A DNA stretch of 64,000 nucleotides from CAYUYV01 sp964561475 (GTDB lineage Bacteria; Pseudomonadota; Alphaproteobacteria; JAJFIK01): assembly GCA_964561475.1 (NCBI GenBank), contig CAZLPU010000003.1, forward strand, positions 55,684 through 119,683. Direction: 5' to 3'. Below, piece by piece: positions 36,269 through 44,699 of this stretch. How positions within the stretch are numbered: position 1 is the first letter of the stretch; each line of letters begins with the position of its first letter. The notes beneath the pieces were generated by a model. The model was not told where the DNA came from, ran no database searches, and was given only the letters and a program-made list of their open reading frames with translations. The position numbers and the translations under genes are program-made.

Positions 36269-37657
36269 ATGCCCGAGACCTTCGATCTGATCCTGAAAAA
36301 CGGCACCCTGGTCAATCACGACGGCACCGGCTCCGGTGATGTGGGGATCACGGCGGGGCGGATTGCGGCGATCGGTGATCTCTACGGCGCGTCGGCCAAG
36401 GACATCAAGGATGTGAAGGGTCTTCACGTTCTGCCCGGTGTCATCGACACCCAGGTTCATTTCCGGGAACCGGGTCTGGAGCACAAGGAGGATTTGCAAA
36501 CCGGCAGCCTTTCCGCAGTCATGGGCGGTGTCACGGCCGTGTTCGAAATGCCCAACACCAAGCCCGAGACCACCACCCGGGAGGCCCTGGAGGACAAGAT
36601 CGCCCGGGCCACGGGCCGGATGCATTGTGATTTCGCCTTTTTTGTCGGCGGCACGGCGGAAAACGCCGATGAGCTGCCGGAGATGGAACGCCTGCCCGGC
36701 TGCTGCGGGGTGAAGGTGTTCATGGGCTCCTCGACGGGCACCCTGCTGCTTCCGGATGATGACGGGGTGCGCAAGGTTCTCTCCCTGATCCGGCGCCGGG
36801 CGGCGTTCCACAGCGAGGACGAGTTCCGTCTGCGCGAGCGCCGGGAAGTGGCGGAATTGGGGAAGGTGGAAACTCATCCCGAATGGCGGGATGCGGAAGC
36901 GGCCATCAAATGCACAACGCGGCTGGTGCAGCTTGCCCGGGAAACGGGCGCGCGCATCCATGTGCTCCATATCTCCACCGCCGAGGAAATGCTGCTTTTG
37001 GCCGACTACAAGGATGTGGCCACGGTGGAGACCACCCCGCAGCACCTGACCTTGAGCGCGCCGGATGCCTACAAGGATCTGGGCACCAGGGCCCAGATGA
37101 ACCCGCCGGTGCGGGACGAGCGCCACAGGCTCGGGGTCTGGCACGGGGTGGAGCAGGGCATCGTGGATGTGCTGGGCTCCGACCACGCTCCCCATACCCT
37201 GGACGAAAAGGCCGATCCCTATCCCAAGTCCCCGTCAGGCATGCCCGGTGTGCAAACCCTGGTGCCGGTGATGCTTGACCATGTGGCCGCCGGGCGTCTG
37301 AGCCTGGAGCGGTTCGTGGACCTGACGGCCCATGGCCCCCAACGCATCTTCAACATCGACCGCAAAGGGCGCATGGCGGTGGGTTATGACGGGGATCTGA
37401 CCGTGGTGGACCTGAAGGAAAGCCGCACGATCACCGATGAGTGGATCGCCAGCAAATGCGGCTGGACCCCCTATGCGGGCAAGACCGTCACCGGTTGGCC
37501 CAAGGGCACCATTGTCCGGGGGCAGACGGTCATGTGGGAAGGGGAACTCGTGGAAGCCGCCAAGGGCGCGCCGGTATCCTTCCAGGAAACCCTGCCCGCC
37601 GGAGTCCGCCAGGACCCACCGGCCCCCAAACGCCCGGCGGATGCGCCTCGCCCGTAA
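36269..37657 (+). CDS. pyrC: Dihydroorotase (class I)
   Basis: Zinc amidohydrolase closing carbamoyl-aspartate to dihydroorotate in pyrimidine synthesis. 462 residues. Metal motif DTQVHFREPG, GGVTAVFEMPNTKP, the segment VLHISTAEE and GSDHAPHT (catalytic Asp) are present. HSEDEFRLRER and the bacterial class I length favour DHOase or a close allantoinase-like paralogue. AAAGAGG lies upstream. C terminus is Pro-rich. Confidence 0.88.
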   Translation: MPETFDLILKNGTLVNHDGTGSGDVGITAGRIAAIGDLYGASAKDIKDVKGLHVLPGVIDTQVHFREPGLEHKEDLQTGSLSAVMGGVTAVFEMPNTKPETTTREALEDKIARATGRMHCDFAFFVGGTAENADELPEMERLPGCCGVKVFMGSSTGTLLLPDDDGVRKVLSLIRRRAAFHSEDEFRLRERREVAELGKVETHPEWRDAEAAIKCTTRLVQLARETGARIHVLHISTAEEMLLLADYKDVATVETTPQHLTLSAPDAYKDLGTRAQMNPPVRDERHRLGVWHGVEQGIVDVLGSDHAPHTLDEKADPYPKSPSGMPGVQTLVPVMLDHVAAGRLSLERFVDLTAHGPQRIFNIDRKGRMAVGYDGDLTVVDLKESRTITDEWIASKCGWTPYAGKTVTGWPKGTIVRGQTVMWEGELVEAAKGAPVSFQETLPAGVRQDPPAPKRPADAPRP

Positions 37658-37958
37658 TGTATCTGTGTAAGGATGGAATGTGTCCGTACAAGGGTGGGTC
37701 GGGCCCACGCTGAATGACAGCCCGACTGTTCCGAAGGGCCGTGAAACCCGTCATCCGCCGCCATGCCCAGCCAGCGCTATGCCCAGCTATCGGGAAGGCG
37801 GCGGTTGACCCTGGACCCATCTTGCGCACCGTGGCCCGACCACCTTCCCTTTGGCACTCGCCCATTGGGCCCCTTGGCACCCACCCATTGGGGCGGGTGC
37901 CGGGAGCACTGCCAGACTGTTCGCGTTCAGCCGCTTTGTGTGGTCTCCGGGCGGTCCG
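37658..37958. other. 301-bp convergent intergenic region
   Basis: Between pyrC (+) and usg (-) stops. Apart from the hairpin at 37876-37901 I see no feature or ribosome-supported frame. Confidence 0.5.
37876..37901. terminator. Hairpin between convergent pyrC and usg
   Basis: GGCACCC (37876-37882) pairs with GGGTGCC (37895-37901); the loop itself can add a CCC/GGG pairing. No T-run, so it may be a weak or Rho-assisted terminator on either strand. Confidence 0.4.
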
Positions 37959-38222
37959 TCAGTGCAAGGTCAGGAGGGCGTCTGCGTGGCTTGTCTCGCT
38001 GGCGCCAATGATGCTTTTTGAGGCCACGCGCACGGAATGGACCTTGCCATCCAGGTTCTGGTCCCAGAAATCCAGGAACCGTTTGAGCACCGGAAAACGC
38101 GGAGCCATGTCCAGGTCCTGCCAGGTATAGCTTTGCAGAAGCTCCGGGAAATCCGGCAGGTGGTAGAGAATTTCCGCCGTGGTCAGACGATAGCCGTCAA
38201 GCTGCTCCTTCATCATACGCAT
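37959..38222 (-). CDS. usg: Usg-family protein
   Basis: About 87 residues. It matches the alphaproteobacterial Usg family throughout: QLDGYRLTTAEILYHLPD, LLQSYTWQDLDMAP and FLDFWDQNLDGKVHSV. Older annotations call it a subunit of phosphoribosylanthranilate isomerase, without firm proof. Start is ambiguous among 38231 (GTG), 38222, 38216 and 38213; none has a clear ribosome site. Confidence 0.85.
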   Translation of the reverse strand: MRMMKEQLDGYRLTTAEILYHLPDFPELLQSYTWQDLDMAPRFPVLKRFLDFWDQNLDGKVHSVRVASKSIIGASETSHADALLTLH

Positions 38223-38728
38223 CACTGTCACCCATTTCTGTTGAACTCATCCGCCTCAGGACCACTCCGGAAAGCGCCCGGAAGGTCATGGCATGCGGTG
38301 ATACCGGCCTGCCCGTGCAGGTCTGTATCGAGGGCCAATGGTGACGGCGTTCCAACCCGCTCCAGCGGATTTTGTTTCAGCCCTGCCAGCCCCACCAGGG
38401 GTGGGATGGCAAGTGGGACAAAAGCGTCACCATGCTGCCTTTCTCAAAGCATGAGGCGGCCCGTTCTTATTGTCCATGGGAATTCGCAATATTTGTGCGT
38501 AAATGCGGGCAAAATTGAAATATTACTGGCAGCCTGAGGCGGTGAGTGCTAACGAAACTGCGTCTGGATTGTCCCGGCCTGGTCTGTCCGCCCGCAGCGG
38601 CGGGTGGTGCCGCCGATCCGGTGTGGCGCTTCAGCGTTGGTCCGCTAGGCGGCCTATGCTAGGCAAGCCGATTAAGCGGTCGCGTTCAACGCTTCGCGCC
38701 AAAAGTGAAAACAACAAGGATGACGCCA
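38223..38728. other. About 500-bp divergent intergenic region
   Basis: Holds an AT-rich stretch at 38470-38530, probably carrying one or both divergent promoters for usg and the reductase gene, but I could not fix boxes with good spacing. A partial hairpin GCCA...TGGC sits near 38388-38412. No coding frame with support. Confidence 0.4.
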
Positions 38729-39751
38729 GTGACGACCCAGTTCCGTGCTCTTCTCGTCACCAGACCGGACCAGCCCGAAGGCGGTGATGCCTCTGGGGCG
38801 CAGCAGTCCGTGGCGGTGACCCAGGTCCCGGTTGAGACCCTCATGCCCGGTGATGTCACGGTGCGGGTGCACTATTCCTCCTTGAACTACAAAGACGGGC
38901 TTGCCCTGACCGGCCGTGCTCCCGTGGTGCGTCACTGGCCCATGATCCCGGGGATCGATCTGGCGGGGGTCGTGGAAACCTCCAGCCATCCGGGCATCGC
39001 GCCGGGGGATCCGGTGGTGGTCAATGGCTGGGGACTGGGGGAGACCCATTGGGGCGGTTACGGTGAACTTGCGCGCCTCAAAGGCGAGTGGATTGTGCCA
39101 TTGCCGCCGGAGCTCACCCCCCATCAGGCCATGGCCATCGGCACGGCGGGCTACACGTCCATGCTCTGCGTTCTGGGGCTGGAGGATCACGGCATCACAC
39201 CGGACAAGGGGCCGGTGCTGGTGACCGGAGCGGCGGGCGGGGTCGGCAGCGTGGCCGTCGCCATTCTGGCCAAGCTCGGCTATGAGGTGATCGCCTCCAC
39301 GGGCCGGGCGGAAGAAGAAGGGGCCTATCTGCGCCAGCTCGGTGCGGCCGAAATCCTCCCCCGGGCGGAACTGGAGGGCAAACCCCGGGCTTTGGGCAAG
39401 GAACGGTGGGCCGGTGTGGTCGATGCGGTCGGCTCGACGGTCCTGGTCAACGCCATTGCCCAGACCCGCTATGGGGGCGCGGTGGCGGCGTGCGGACTGG
39501 CCGGGGGCATGGACCTGCCGGGCAGCGTGGCGCCCTTCATTTTGCGAGGGGTCAATCTGCTGGGTATCGATTCCGTCTATGCACCGAAAGCCCGGCGCAT
39601 GACCGCCTGGCAGCGGCTTGACCGGGATCTGGATCCGGCCCTTCTGGAAGCGATGACGCAGACCGTCACCCTTGAGGAGTGTCCCGCCCTGGGCGATAGG
39701 ATACTCTCCGGGCAGATTCGTGGACGGGTTGTCGTGCGCGTCGGTGCCTGA
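38729..39751 (+). CDS. Acrylyl-CoA reductase-type MDR oxidoreductase (YhdH/AcuI)
   Basis: Zinc-independent medium-chain reductase, 340 residues. Motifs: SSLNYKDGLALTGRAPVVR, PMIPGIDLAGVV, the NADPH loop VTGAAGGVGSVAVAILA and GLAGGMDLPGSVAPFILRG. YhdH/AcuI enzymes reduce acryloyl-CoA to propionyl-CoA, a route that would feed the methylmalonyl-CoA mutase at the window end. GTG 38729 is preferred, with AAGGA eight bases upstream; ATG 38720 is an alternative. Confidence 0.85.
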   Translation: MTTQFRALLVTRPDQPEGGDASGAQQSVAVTQVPVETLMPGDVTVRVHYSSLNYKDGLALTGRAPVVRHWPMIPGIDLAGVVETSSHPGIAPGDPVVVNGWGLGETHWGGYGELARLKGEWIVPLPPELTPHQAMAIGTAGYTSMLCVLGLEDHGITPDKGPVLVTGAAGGVGSVAVAILAKLGYEVIASTGRAEEEGAYLRQLGAAEILPRAELEGKPRALGKERWAGVVDAVGSTVLVNAIAQTRYGGAVAACGLAGGMDLPGSVAPFILRGVNLLGIDSVYAPKARRMTAWQRLDRDLDPALLEAMTQTVTLEECPALGDRILSGQIRGRVVVRVGA

Positions 39752-39789
39752 ATGGCGCGTTTAACGGATCGCTGAAAGGCAGCCCGGGC

Positions 39790-40458
39790 ATGGACCTTCT
39801 GCTTCTAGCACTTGGTGGGATGGTGATCGGAGTCATGGTCGCCGCCCCGGTGGGACCGGTGAACCTGATCTGCATCAGGCGGACCCTGGCTTTCGGCCGG
39901 CTGAACGGCTTCCTGTCGGGGACCGGGGCCGCGTTGGGCGACGGGGTGTTCGCCATTGTGGTGGCCTTCGGGCTCACGGCGGCCTCGTCCCTCATCCAGG
40001 GGTACTTCCCGCTGCTCAAGACCCTGGGCGGCATCCTGCTTCTGGGCATCGGCTGGCAGATCTACTTTTCCAACCCCCAGCCTTTCGTCAATGCCCCGGA
40101 CAGCAGCCTGCCCGATCGGCGCTATGGGGGAGGGCTCGTCTCCGCCGTGGTGTCCACTTTCCTGCTGACCGTGACCAATCCGGCGACCATGGGCGGCTTC
40201 ATGGCTCTGTTCGCGGCGCTGTTCTCCTGGCTCGGCAGCGGGTTCACGGAAAATCTGTCCTATGGCACGGCGGCAATCCTGGCGGTTTCCGTGATCGTGG
40301 GCTCGTCCTTGTGGTGGGCGATGCTGGCCGGGGTCATGGGCATGTTCAAGGATAGGTTCAGTTTCCGCCAGCTCCAGCTCCTGAATCGGGGGTCCGGCCT
40401 GCTGATTGGCCTGATCGGAGTCGCGGCCCTCGTCCATGTGGTCGTAAGCTGGCTGTGA
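39790..40458 (+). CDS. LysE-family amino acid exporter
   Basis: 222-residue inner membrane protein with about six helices. Typical start GGMVIGVMVAAPVGPVNLIC with the conserved VGPVN motif, followed by FLSGTGAALGDGVF. Substrate is not predictable within the RhtB/LysE superfamily. It lies 79 bp before the IlvX-like gene on the same strand, which may indicate a link to branched-chain or keto-acid metabolism. Confidence 0.88.
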   Translation: MDLLLLALGGMVIGVMVAAPVGPVNLICIRRTLAFGRLNGFLSGTGAALGDGVFAIVVAFGLTAASSLIQGYFPLLKTLGGILLLGIGWQIYFSNPQPFVNAPDSSLPDRRYGGGLVSAVVSTFLLTVTNPATMGGFMALFAALFSWLGSGFTENLSYGTAAILAVSVIVGSSLWWAMLAGVMGMFKDRFSFRQLQLLNRGSGLLIGLIGVAALVHVVVSWL

Positions 40459-40537
40459 TAGCCGGACCCGTGCGCCGTCCAAGGTTTTGGAGCGCGCATG
40501 ACCGGATGAGCGACACTCAGACTGAGGGAGAGGGCCA

Positions 40538-42085
40538 GTGAACGGCGCGGAAGCTTTAGTTCGAACTCTTGTACGCAGCGGTGTGGAGGTGTGCTTCACC
40601 AACCCCGGCACCTCTGAAATGCACCTGGTGGCCGCCATCGACCGGGTGGAAGGCATGCGCGCCGTCCTCGGTCTTTTCGAAGGCGTGGTGACAGGAGCCG
40701 CCGACGGCTATGCCCGCATGACCGACAAGCCCGCCTGCACTCTGCTCCACCTTGGGCCGGGCATGGGCAATGGCATCGCCAATCTCCACAACGCCCGGCG
40801 GGCCCGGTCCGCCATGGTCAACATTGTGGGCGACCATGCCACCTATCACCGGCACCTGGACGCGCCCTTGACCAGTGACCTGGAGGGCATCGCCAGACCG
40901 GTCTCCGCCTGGTACCGGGCCGCAGCCAGTGCTGCCATCCTGCCCGCCCTGGGGGCGGAGGCCGTTGCCGCCTCACTCGCTTATCCCGGTCGTATCGCAA
41001 CCCTGGCCGTGCCGGCGGACAGCGCCTGGGACGAAGGCAGCGCCGAGGCCGAACCCGTGACCGTGCCCGGCGTCTCCCAGGTGCCCGGCACGCGGATCGA
41101 CCAGGTGGCCCAAGCCCTGCGCAAGGCCCGGTCGCCGGCCATGATCGTTGGCGGCCGCGCCAGCCGGGCGGATGCGCTGGATGCGGCGGGCCGGATCGCC
41201 GAAAGCGTGGGCGCCACCCTCTACACAGAGACCTTCAATCAGCGCCTTGAGCGGGGTGCCGGGCGGGTGCTGGCCATGCCGGTTCCATATTTCGGGGAAA
41301 TGGCCCTGGACCGGTTTGCCGAGCATGATCTGCTGGTTTTCGCGGGCACCCCACGGCCGGTGGCGTTTTTCGCCTATCCGGGCAAGCCCAGTGTTCTGGT
41401 GCCCGATGGCTGTCCCACGGAAACCCTGGCCATGCCGGAAGAAGATGCCCTCGCGGCTCTGCTTGGCCTGTGCGATGCCCTGGGTGCCGCCCCGCGTCCC
41501 CAGGCGGTCCAGCAACTGGGTCGCCCGGACCTGCCGGGACCCGGTCCTCTCACTCCGGATACGGTGGGGCAGACCATTGCGGCCCTCATGCCCGAAGGGG
41601 CGATTGTGGCCGATGAAGGGGTGACCGGAGGGATGTATACCTTCATCCACAGCCTCGGTGCTCCCGCTCATGACTGGCTCACCACGACCGGGGGGGCCAT
41701 TGGTCAGGGTCTGCCCGTGGCCACGGGGGCGGCGGTGGCCTGCCCGGACCGAAAGGTCATCTGCCTCGCCGGAGACGGATCGGCCATGTACACGGTCCAG
41801 GCCCTTTGGACCATGGCCCGTGAGAACCTCGATGTGGTCACGGTGATCTACGACAACCGCACCTATGCGATCCTCAATATCGAGTTGGCAAGGGTGGGCG
41901 CCGAGAACCCGGGGCCCAAGGCCATGTCCATGCTCAATATCGGTCAGCCGGATCTGGACTGGGTGCGTCTGGCGGAGGGCATGGGCGTGCCGGCTTTGCG
42001 GGCGTCGACCACGGAGGATTTCAACGCGGCGTTCCAGCGGGGCATGAGCGAACGCGGACCTCTGCTGATCGCGGCATCCCTCTGA
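40538..42085 (+). CDS. IlvX-like TPP-dependent acetolactate synthase-family protein
   Basis: 515 residues, shorter than the 560-600 of true AHAS catalytic subunits and close to mycobacterial IlvX in size. The TPP-activating Glu is kept (E48 in LFEGVVTGAADGYARM), as is the cofactor motif GDGSAMYTVQALW...YDNRTYAIL. The quinone/FAD and regulatory-subunit region differ, so it may be a decarboxylase or ligase of another keto acid. GTG start with GGGAGAGGG upstream. A real IlvG/IlvM pair is encoded at 53.6-55.6 kb. Confidence 0.8.
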   Translation: MNGAEALVRTLVRSGVEVCFTNPGTSEMHLVAAIDRVEGMRAVLGLFEGVVTGAADGYARMTDKPACTLLHLGPGMGNGIANLHNARRARSAMVNIVGDHATYHRHLDAPLTSDLEGIARPVSAWYRAAASAAILPALGAEAVAASLAYPGRIATLAVPADSAWDEGSAEAEPVTVPGVSQVPGTRIDQVAQALRKARSPAMIVGGRASRADALDAAGRIAESVGATLYTETFNQRLERGAGRVLAMPVPYFGEMALDRFAEHDLLVFAGTPRPVAFFAYPGKPSVLVPDGCPTETLAMPEEDALAALLGLCDALGAAPRPQAVQQLGRPDLPGPGPLTPDTVGQTIAALMPEGAIVADEGVTGGMYTFIHSLGAPAHDWLTTTGGAIGQGLPVATGAAVACPDRKVICLAGDGSAMYTVQALWTMARENLDVVTVIYDNRTYAILNIELARVGAENPGPKAMSMLNIGQPDLDWVRLAEGMGVPALRASTTEDFNAAFQRGMSERGPLLIAASL

Positions 42086-42103
42086 AGCCGTTTCCGTTCG
42101 GAA

Positions 42104-42132
42104 GGAAGCGGCACCGCCGTCCTGCCGCTTCC
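42104..42132 (+). terminator. Hairpin after the IlvX-like gene
   Basis: Perfect 10-bp stem GGAAGCGGCA (42104-42113) and TGCCGCTTCC (42123-42132), loop 9 nt, 18 bp after the stop. No T-run. Confidence 0.45.
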
Positions 42133-42225
42133 GCCGACTTGTCTCTCCCGCCATCTTGTCTCTTAGGGTGCGTGGCACCTCAGTCGTGGCAGGGCTGAGA
42201 CCCAGTCATCGGTCTGCAAACCATT

Positions 42226-42260
42226 CCGCTGAGATCCGGTCCGTATGCGGATCTCAGCGG
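42226..42260. repeat. Perfect 13-bp inverted repeat
   Basis: CCGCTGAGATCCG (42226-42238), 9-nt loop, CGGATCTCAGCGG (42248-42260), 13 of 13 paired. It lies in a noncoding convergent region; terminator, protein site or mobile-element end are all possible. Confidence 0.85.
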
Positions 42261-42370
42261 TTGGACAGGGTCCTGGCCTTGCTGGTGAGTCTGGGCTGGT
42301 GAGCCTAGGCTGGTTGACCACGGCTGGCTGACCGGGGGATTGGTTAGCCGGAGCTTGCTGGCTGGGGCCG

Positions 42371-42536
42371 ATTAGAGCATGAGGCGTTTAATCCGCATCA
42401 TGCTCAAGGCCGCGACTGCGGTCCGGCGCCACTGCGCCGCCCTCGCGGAGGCGCCTCGCGCCGTGAGCGAAAAAACGAGAGCGGCGGCAACCCTGTTTAA
42501 AGGTGATCGTGATTTTGCGCCCGCCGCTCTAGTCGA
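42371..42536. repeat. Nested palindromes, possible dispersed repeat
   Basis: GAGCATGA (42375-42382) pairs with TCATGCTC (42398-42405), followed by a near-palindromic GC block (CGCGGAGGCGCCTCGCG) and AGAGCGGCG pairing with CGCCGCTCT at the end. The TAGAGCATGA...TCATGCTC head resembles dispersed alphaproteobacterial intergenic repeats. Copy number needs a genome search. Confidence 0.45.
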
Positions 42537-42582
42537 GACAAATTGGACGTGGCAGGCGGGCCGAGACCGGCAAACGAGCCTC

Positions 42583-42951
42583 TTATCGGGGCGTGTCGTC
42601 GTCCTCTTCGTCGCCGTCCTCGTCGTCGTATTCGTCGATGTCTTCGTCATCGTCGTCGCCGTGATATTCATCGTCGGCGTCATCCCCGTCCTCTTCTTCG
42701 TCGTCCTCATCGTCGAAGGAGAATTCCCCCTCGCGGATGCGCGAAGGCAGGGTTTCGGCCATTTGGGCGACGGGCTCGATGCCGAACTGGTCCACCATGT
42801 CGGTGAAGGCGGCAAAGATCGCCGTCGAGGCCAGCAATTCCGCGGCGACACCCTTTTCCAGGGCGTCGTCCCAGGCATCGAGGAGCAGTTCCAGGGCCAG
42901 GGCCTTCTGCTTGTCCTCGGGCAGATCCGGCGGCATGTCGTCATTGACCAT
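42583..42951 (-). CDS. Small protein with a strongly acidic Asp/Glu tail
   Basis: 122 residues. N-terminal helical part (LPEDKQKALALELLLDAWDDALEKG, then ELLASTAIFAAFTDMVDQFG) and a C-terminal tail of about 45 residues that is almost all Asp and Glu (EDDEEEDGDDADDE and similar). Such tails mimic nucleic acid or buffer cations. I do not recognise the family; cytoplasmic, function unknown. It begins 44 bp after the next minus gene. Confidence 0.7.
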   Translation of the reverse strand: MVNDDMPPDLPEDKQKALALELLLDAWDDALEKGVAAELLASTAIFAAFTDMVDQFGIEPVAQMAETLPSRIREGEFSFDDEDDEEEDGDDADDEYHGDDDDEDIDEYDDEDGDEEDDDTPR

Positions 42952-42995
42952 GGTTGAATACTCCGAAGGATCGAAGAAAAGGGGGATCGGCGTGG

Positions 42996-43400
42996 TCAGT
43001 TCATTTCCGCAATCAGCGACTCGGTAATGACTGCTGCGTTAACCGCTTTTAGCCGTGCTTCCCGTTCCGTGTCGACAGTGCATCGCGGAAAACGATCCTG
43101 GGCGGCGTAATAGGCATCGTTAAAGTGGCGTGTCATGGCGCTGGCCTGGCGCCGGGATGGCTTCTCCCGGTCGATGAGTTCTTTCATCGCCTCCCGCCAA
43201 ACGGTGGCCTCGTTGCGTCGGCAATGGCCCCGCAAGTGATGCAGGGCGCCAAGGGCTGCCGATAAATCAAGCAGTTGCTGCTCAAAGCTGTTCAGAGCCT
43301 GGGCCCGCGCCGGGGTGGACGAGCCCCCTGGCAACACGATCCCCATGCCCAAAATGAGGAGCGCCAGACAGAGGGAAGCGAGGGTACGGGGAGCAAGCAT
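42996..43400 (-). CDS. TIGR02301-family secreted protein
   Basis: 134 residues. Signal peptide ASLCLALLILGMGIVLPGG with cleavage near ARA-QA. The mature part is helical with LLDLSAALGALHHLRGHC, WREAMKELIDREKPSRRQ and a paired Cys (RFPRCTVDTE), matching the small TIGR02301 family of alphaproteobacteria. Periplasmic, function unknown. Confidence 0.75.
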   Translation of the reverse strand: MLAPRTLASLCLALLILGMGIVLPGGSSTPARAQALNSFEQQLLDLSAALGALHHLRGHCRRNEATVWREAMKELIDREKPSRRQASAMTRHFNDAYYAAQDRFPRCTVDTEREARLKAVNAAVITESLIAEMN

Positions 43401-43715
43401 GGGCCGCCTTTTTCATCCGGGATGGGTTCGATTGTCCAGCATGGGCCGACTCTCCGGCCATAGGACTGCGGATCAATGGGCTGACTTGAAGCGGCGAAAT
43501 TGGGGCATGAACGGATCCCTTTCGCGCTCCTTCCCTGTCGTTTGCGTCTTCCCGGGACTCCTTGTGCAAGCGCGGCCAATCCGGTCCAGACCCGGTTGCG
43601 GCTGTTCCACCTAAATTTTAGGGCTGGTTCCGGGAAATTTGCATGGAAAACCTATCCCCAGTTGCCAATGTTGTTAGGGTGTGTGCGCTGCGCAGCCTAT
43701 GGCGAGGATGGGGTC
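43401..43715. other. 315-bp divergent intergenic region
   Basis: Between the TIGR02301 start (-) and the unknown membrane protein (+). It contains a perfect palindrome CCTAAATTTTAGG at 43610-43622, centred about 100 bp upstream of the plus gene, which is a candidate operator. No coding frame. Confidence 0.45.
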
Positions 43716-44699
43716 ATGACGGCAATCGGGAATGGAAACGCCCAAGGCGAGGGGACCGATCAGGTGTCCAATGTCCCAGCATCAGGGACCAAGTCATCCA
43801 AATCCTCAAAGTCGTTGTCGGCAGCGGCCATGACCGCCGCGTCCAATGGGGCCTCTGATCGGCGCGCCGACACCCGGACGGGCAAACGCCAAAGACAGGG
43901 TCTTCCGCTTCATATCGTAGTGCCTGTGCTTGTGGGCATGGCCAGCCTGACGATTTTCGCCATGGATTGGCGGACGGTTCAGGTGGAGCGGGATGCCTGG
44001 TCCACGGGCGAAACAGCGGTCTACAACAAGGATGTGACATTGCGCGCCCAGAGCGGGCCGGCGGAAATCCTGAGCGAGGCCATCGGCATTGCCATCTGCC
44101 GGGGCGCCCAATTCAAGCAGCGTCCCATGACCGCTTTTGTGGGCCGGTCCGCAAGTCTGCGCCTAACGGTCCAGGATGTGGGGCCTGAGCGGGTTGGCGC
44201 CATCCTTACCCATCTGGCCACGGCCGTGAGGGAAGGCCAGCCCAGCACTTGGCCCGGTGTGACCTGGTCCACGGTGCCCCAGGAGGCCGCCGGTGCCATC
44301 GAACGCACCATCGCCCTGGTGGAGGCGGGTGCTTTCACGCCGCCGGATGCGGTGGGAGCCCGGTTCCTGCCGGCCCATTGGGAGCCCACACCGAACGCGC
44401 TCGAGACCCGGACCGTGGGGGACGGCTTTACCGCCGAATGGGTCTGGTCCCTTGGCTCCGTTGCGGATGAAGGGACCCGGGAGCCGGAATTGCCGGTGGA
44501 TCTGGCCTTCCAGTTTGCCCTTGAGGGCAAGACCTATGACAGCCGCCAACAGGTCGCCGCCACCATGGAAACGGCAACCCTTGCCTCGGATACCATCGAC
44601 GGCCTTTTCGCCCGCCTGTCCCAGGTGCAGCTCCTGGTGGTCGGCCTGATCCTCCCCCTGGTGAGCTTCGTCTGGGCGCGCAAATCGAAAAAGGCCTAA
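43716..44699 (+). CDS. Membrane protein with N- and C-terminal helices, unknown function
   Basis: 327 residues from ATG 43716, with GAGG a few bases before. A disordered Ser/Lys-rich start (SGTKSSKSSKSLSAAAM) is followed by one helix (LPLHIVVPVLVGMASLTIFA), a periplasmic domain of about 220 residues and a C-terminal helix LLVVGLILPLVSFVWARKSKK. The topology would place the central domain outside. No family recognised. Its last codons overlap the convergent nitronate monooxygenase stop by 4 bp. Confidence 0.65.
   Translation: MTAIGNGNAQGEGTDQVSNVPASGTKSSKSSKSLSAAAMTAASNGASDRRADTRTGKRQRQGLPLHIVVPVLVGMASLTIFAMDWRTVQVERDAWSTGETAVYNKDVTLRAQSGPAEILSEAIGIAICRGAQFKQRPMTAFVGRSASLRLTVQDVGPERVGAILTHLATAVREGQPSTWPGVTWSTVPQEAAGAIERTIALVEAGAFTPPDAVGARFLPAHWEPTPNALETRTVGDGFTAEWVWSLGSVADEGTREPELPVDLAFQFALEGKTYDSRQQVAATMETATLASDTIDGLFARLSQVQLLVVGLILPLVSFVWARKSKKA

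Larger units (their letters stand above)
42133..42582. other. Convergent intergenic region rich in palindromes
   Basis: No gene supported. Beside the 13-bp inverted repeat and the nested-palindrome segment listed separately, 42285-42365 is a low-complexity run of imperfect GGCTGGTGAGYCT units. Confidence 0.5.

Noticed and set aside
42379..42957. 192-codon plus-strand frame with hydrophobic Val runs
   Set aside because: It is the complement of the Asp/Glu codon tail of the minus-strand acidic gene (GAC/GAA read backwards as GTC/TTC).
43427..43450. GGGTTCGATTG stretch resembling a tRNA T loop
   Set aside because: No flanking acceptor, D or anticodon stems could be folded around it.
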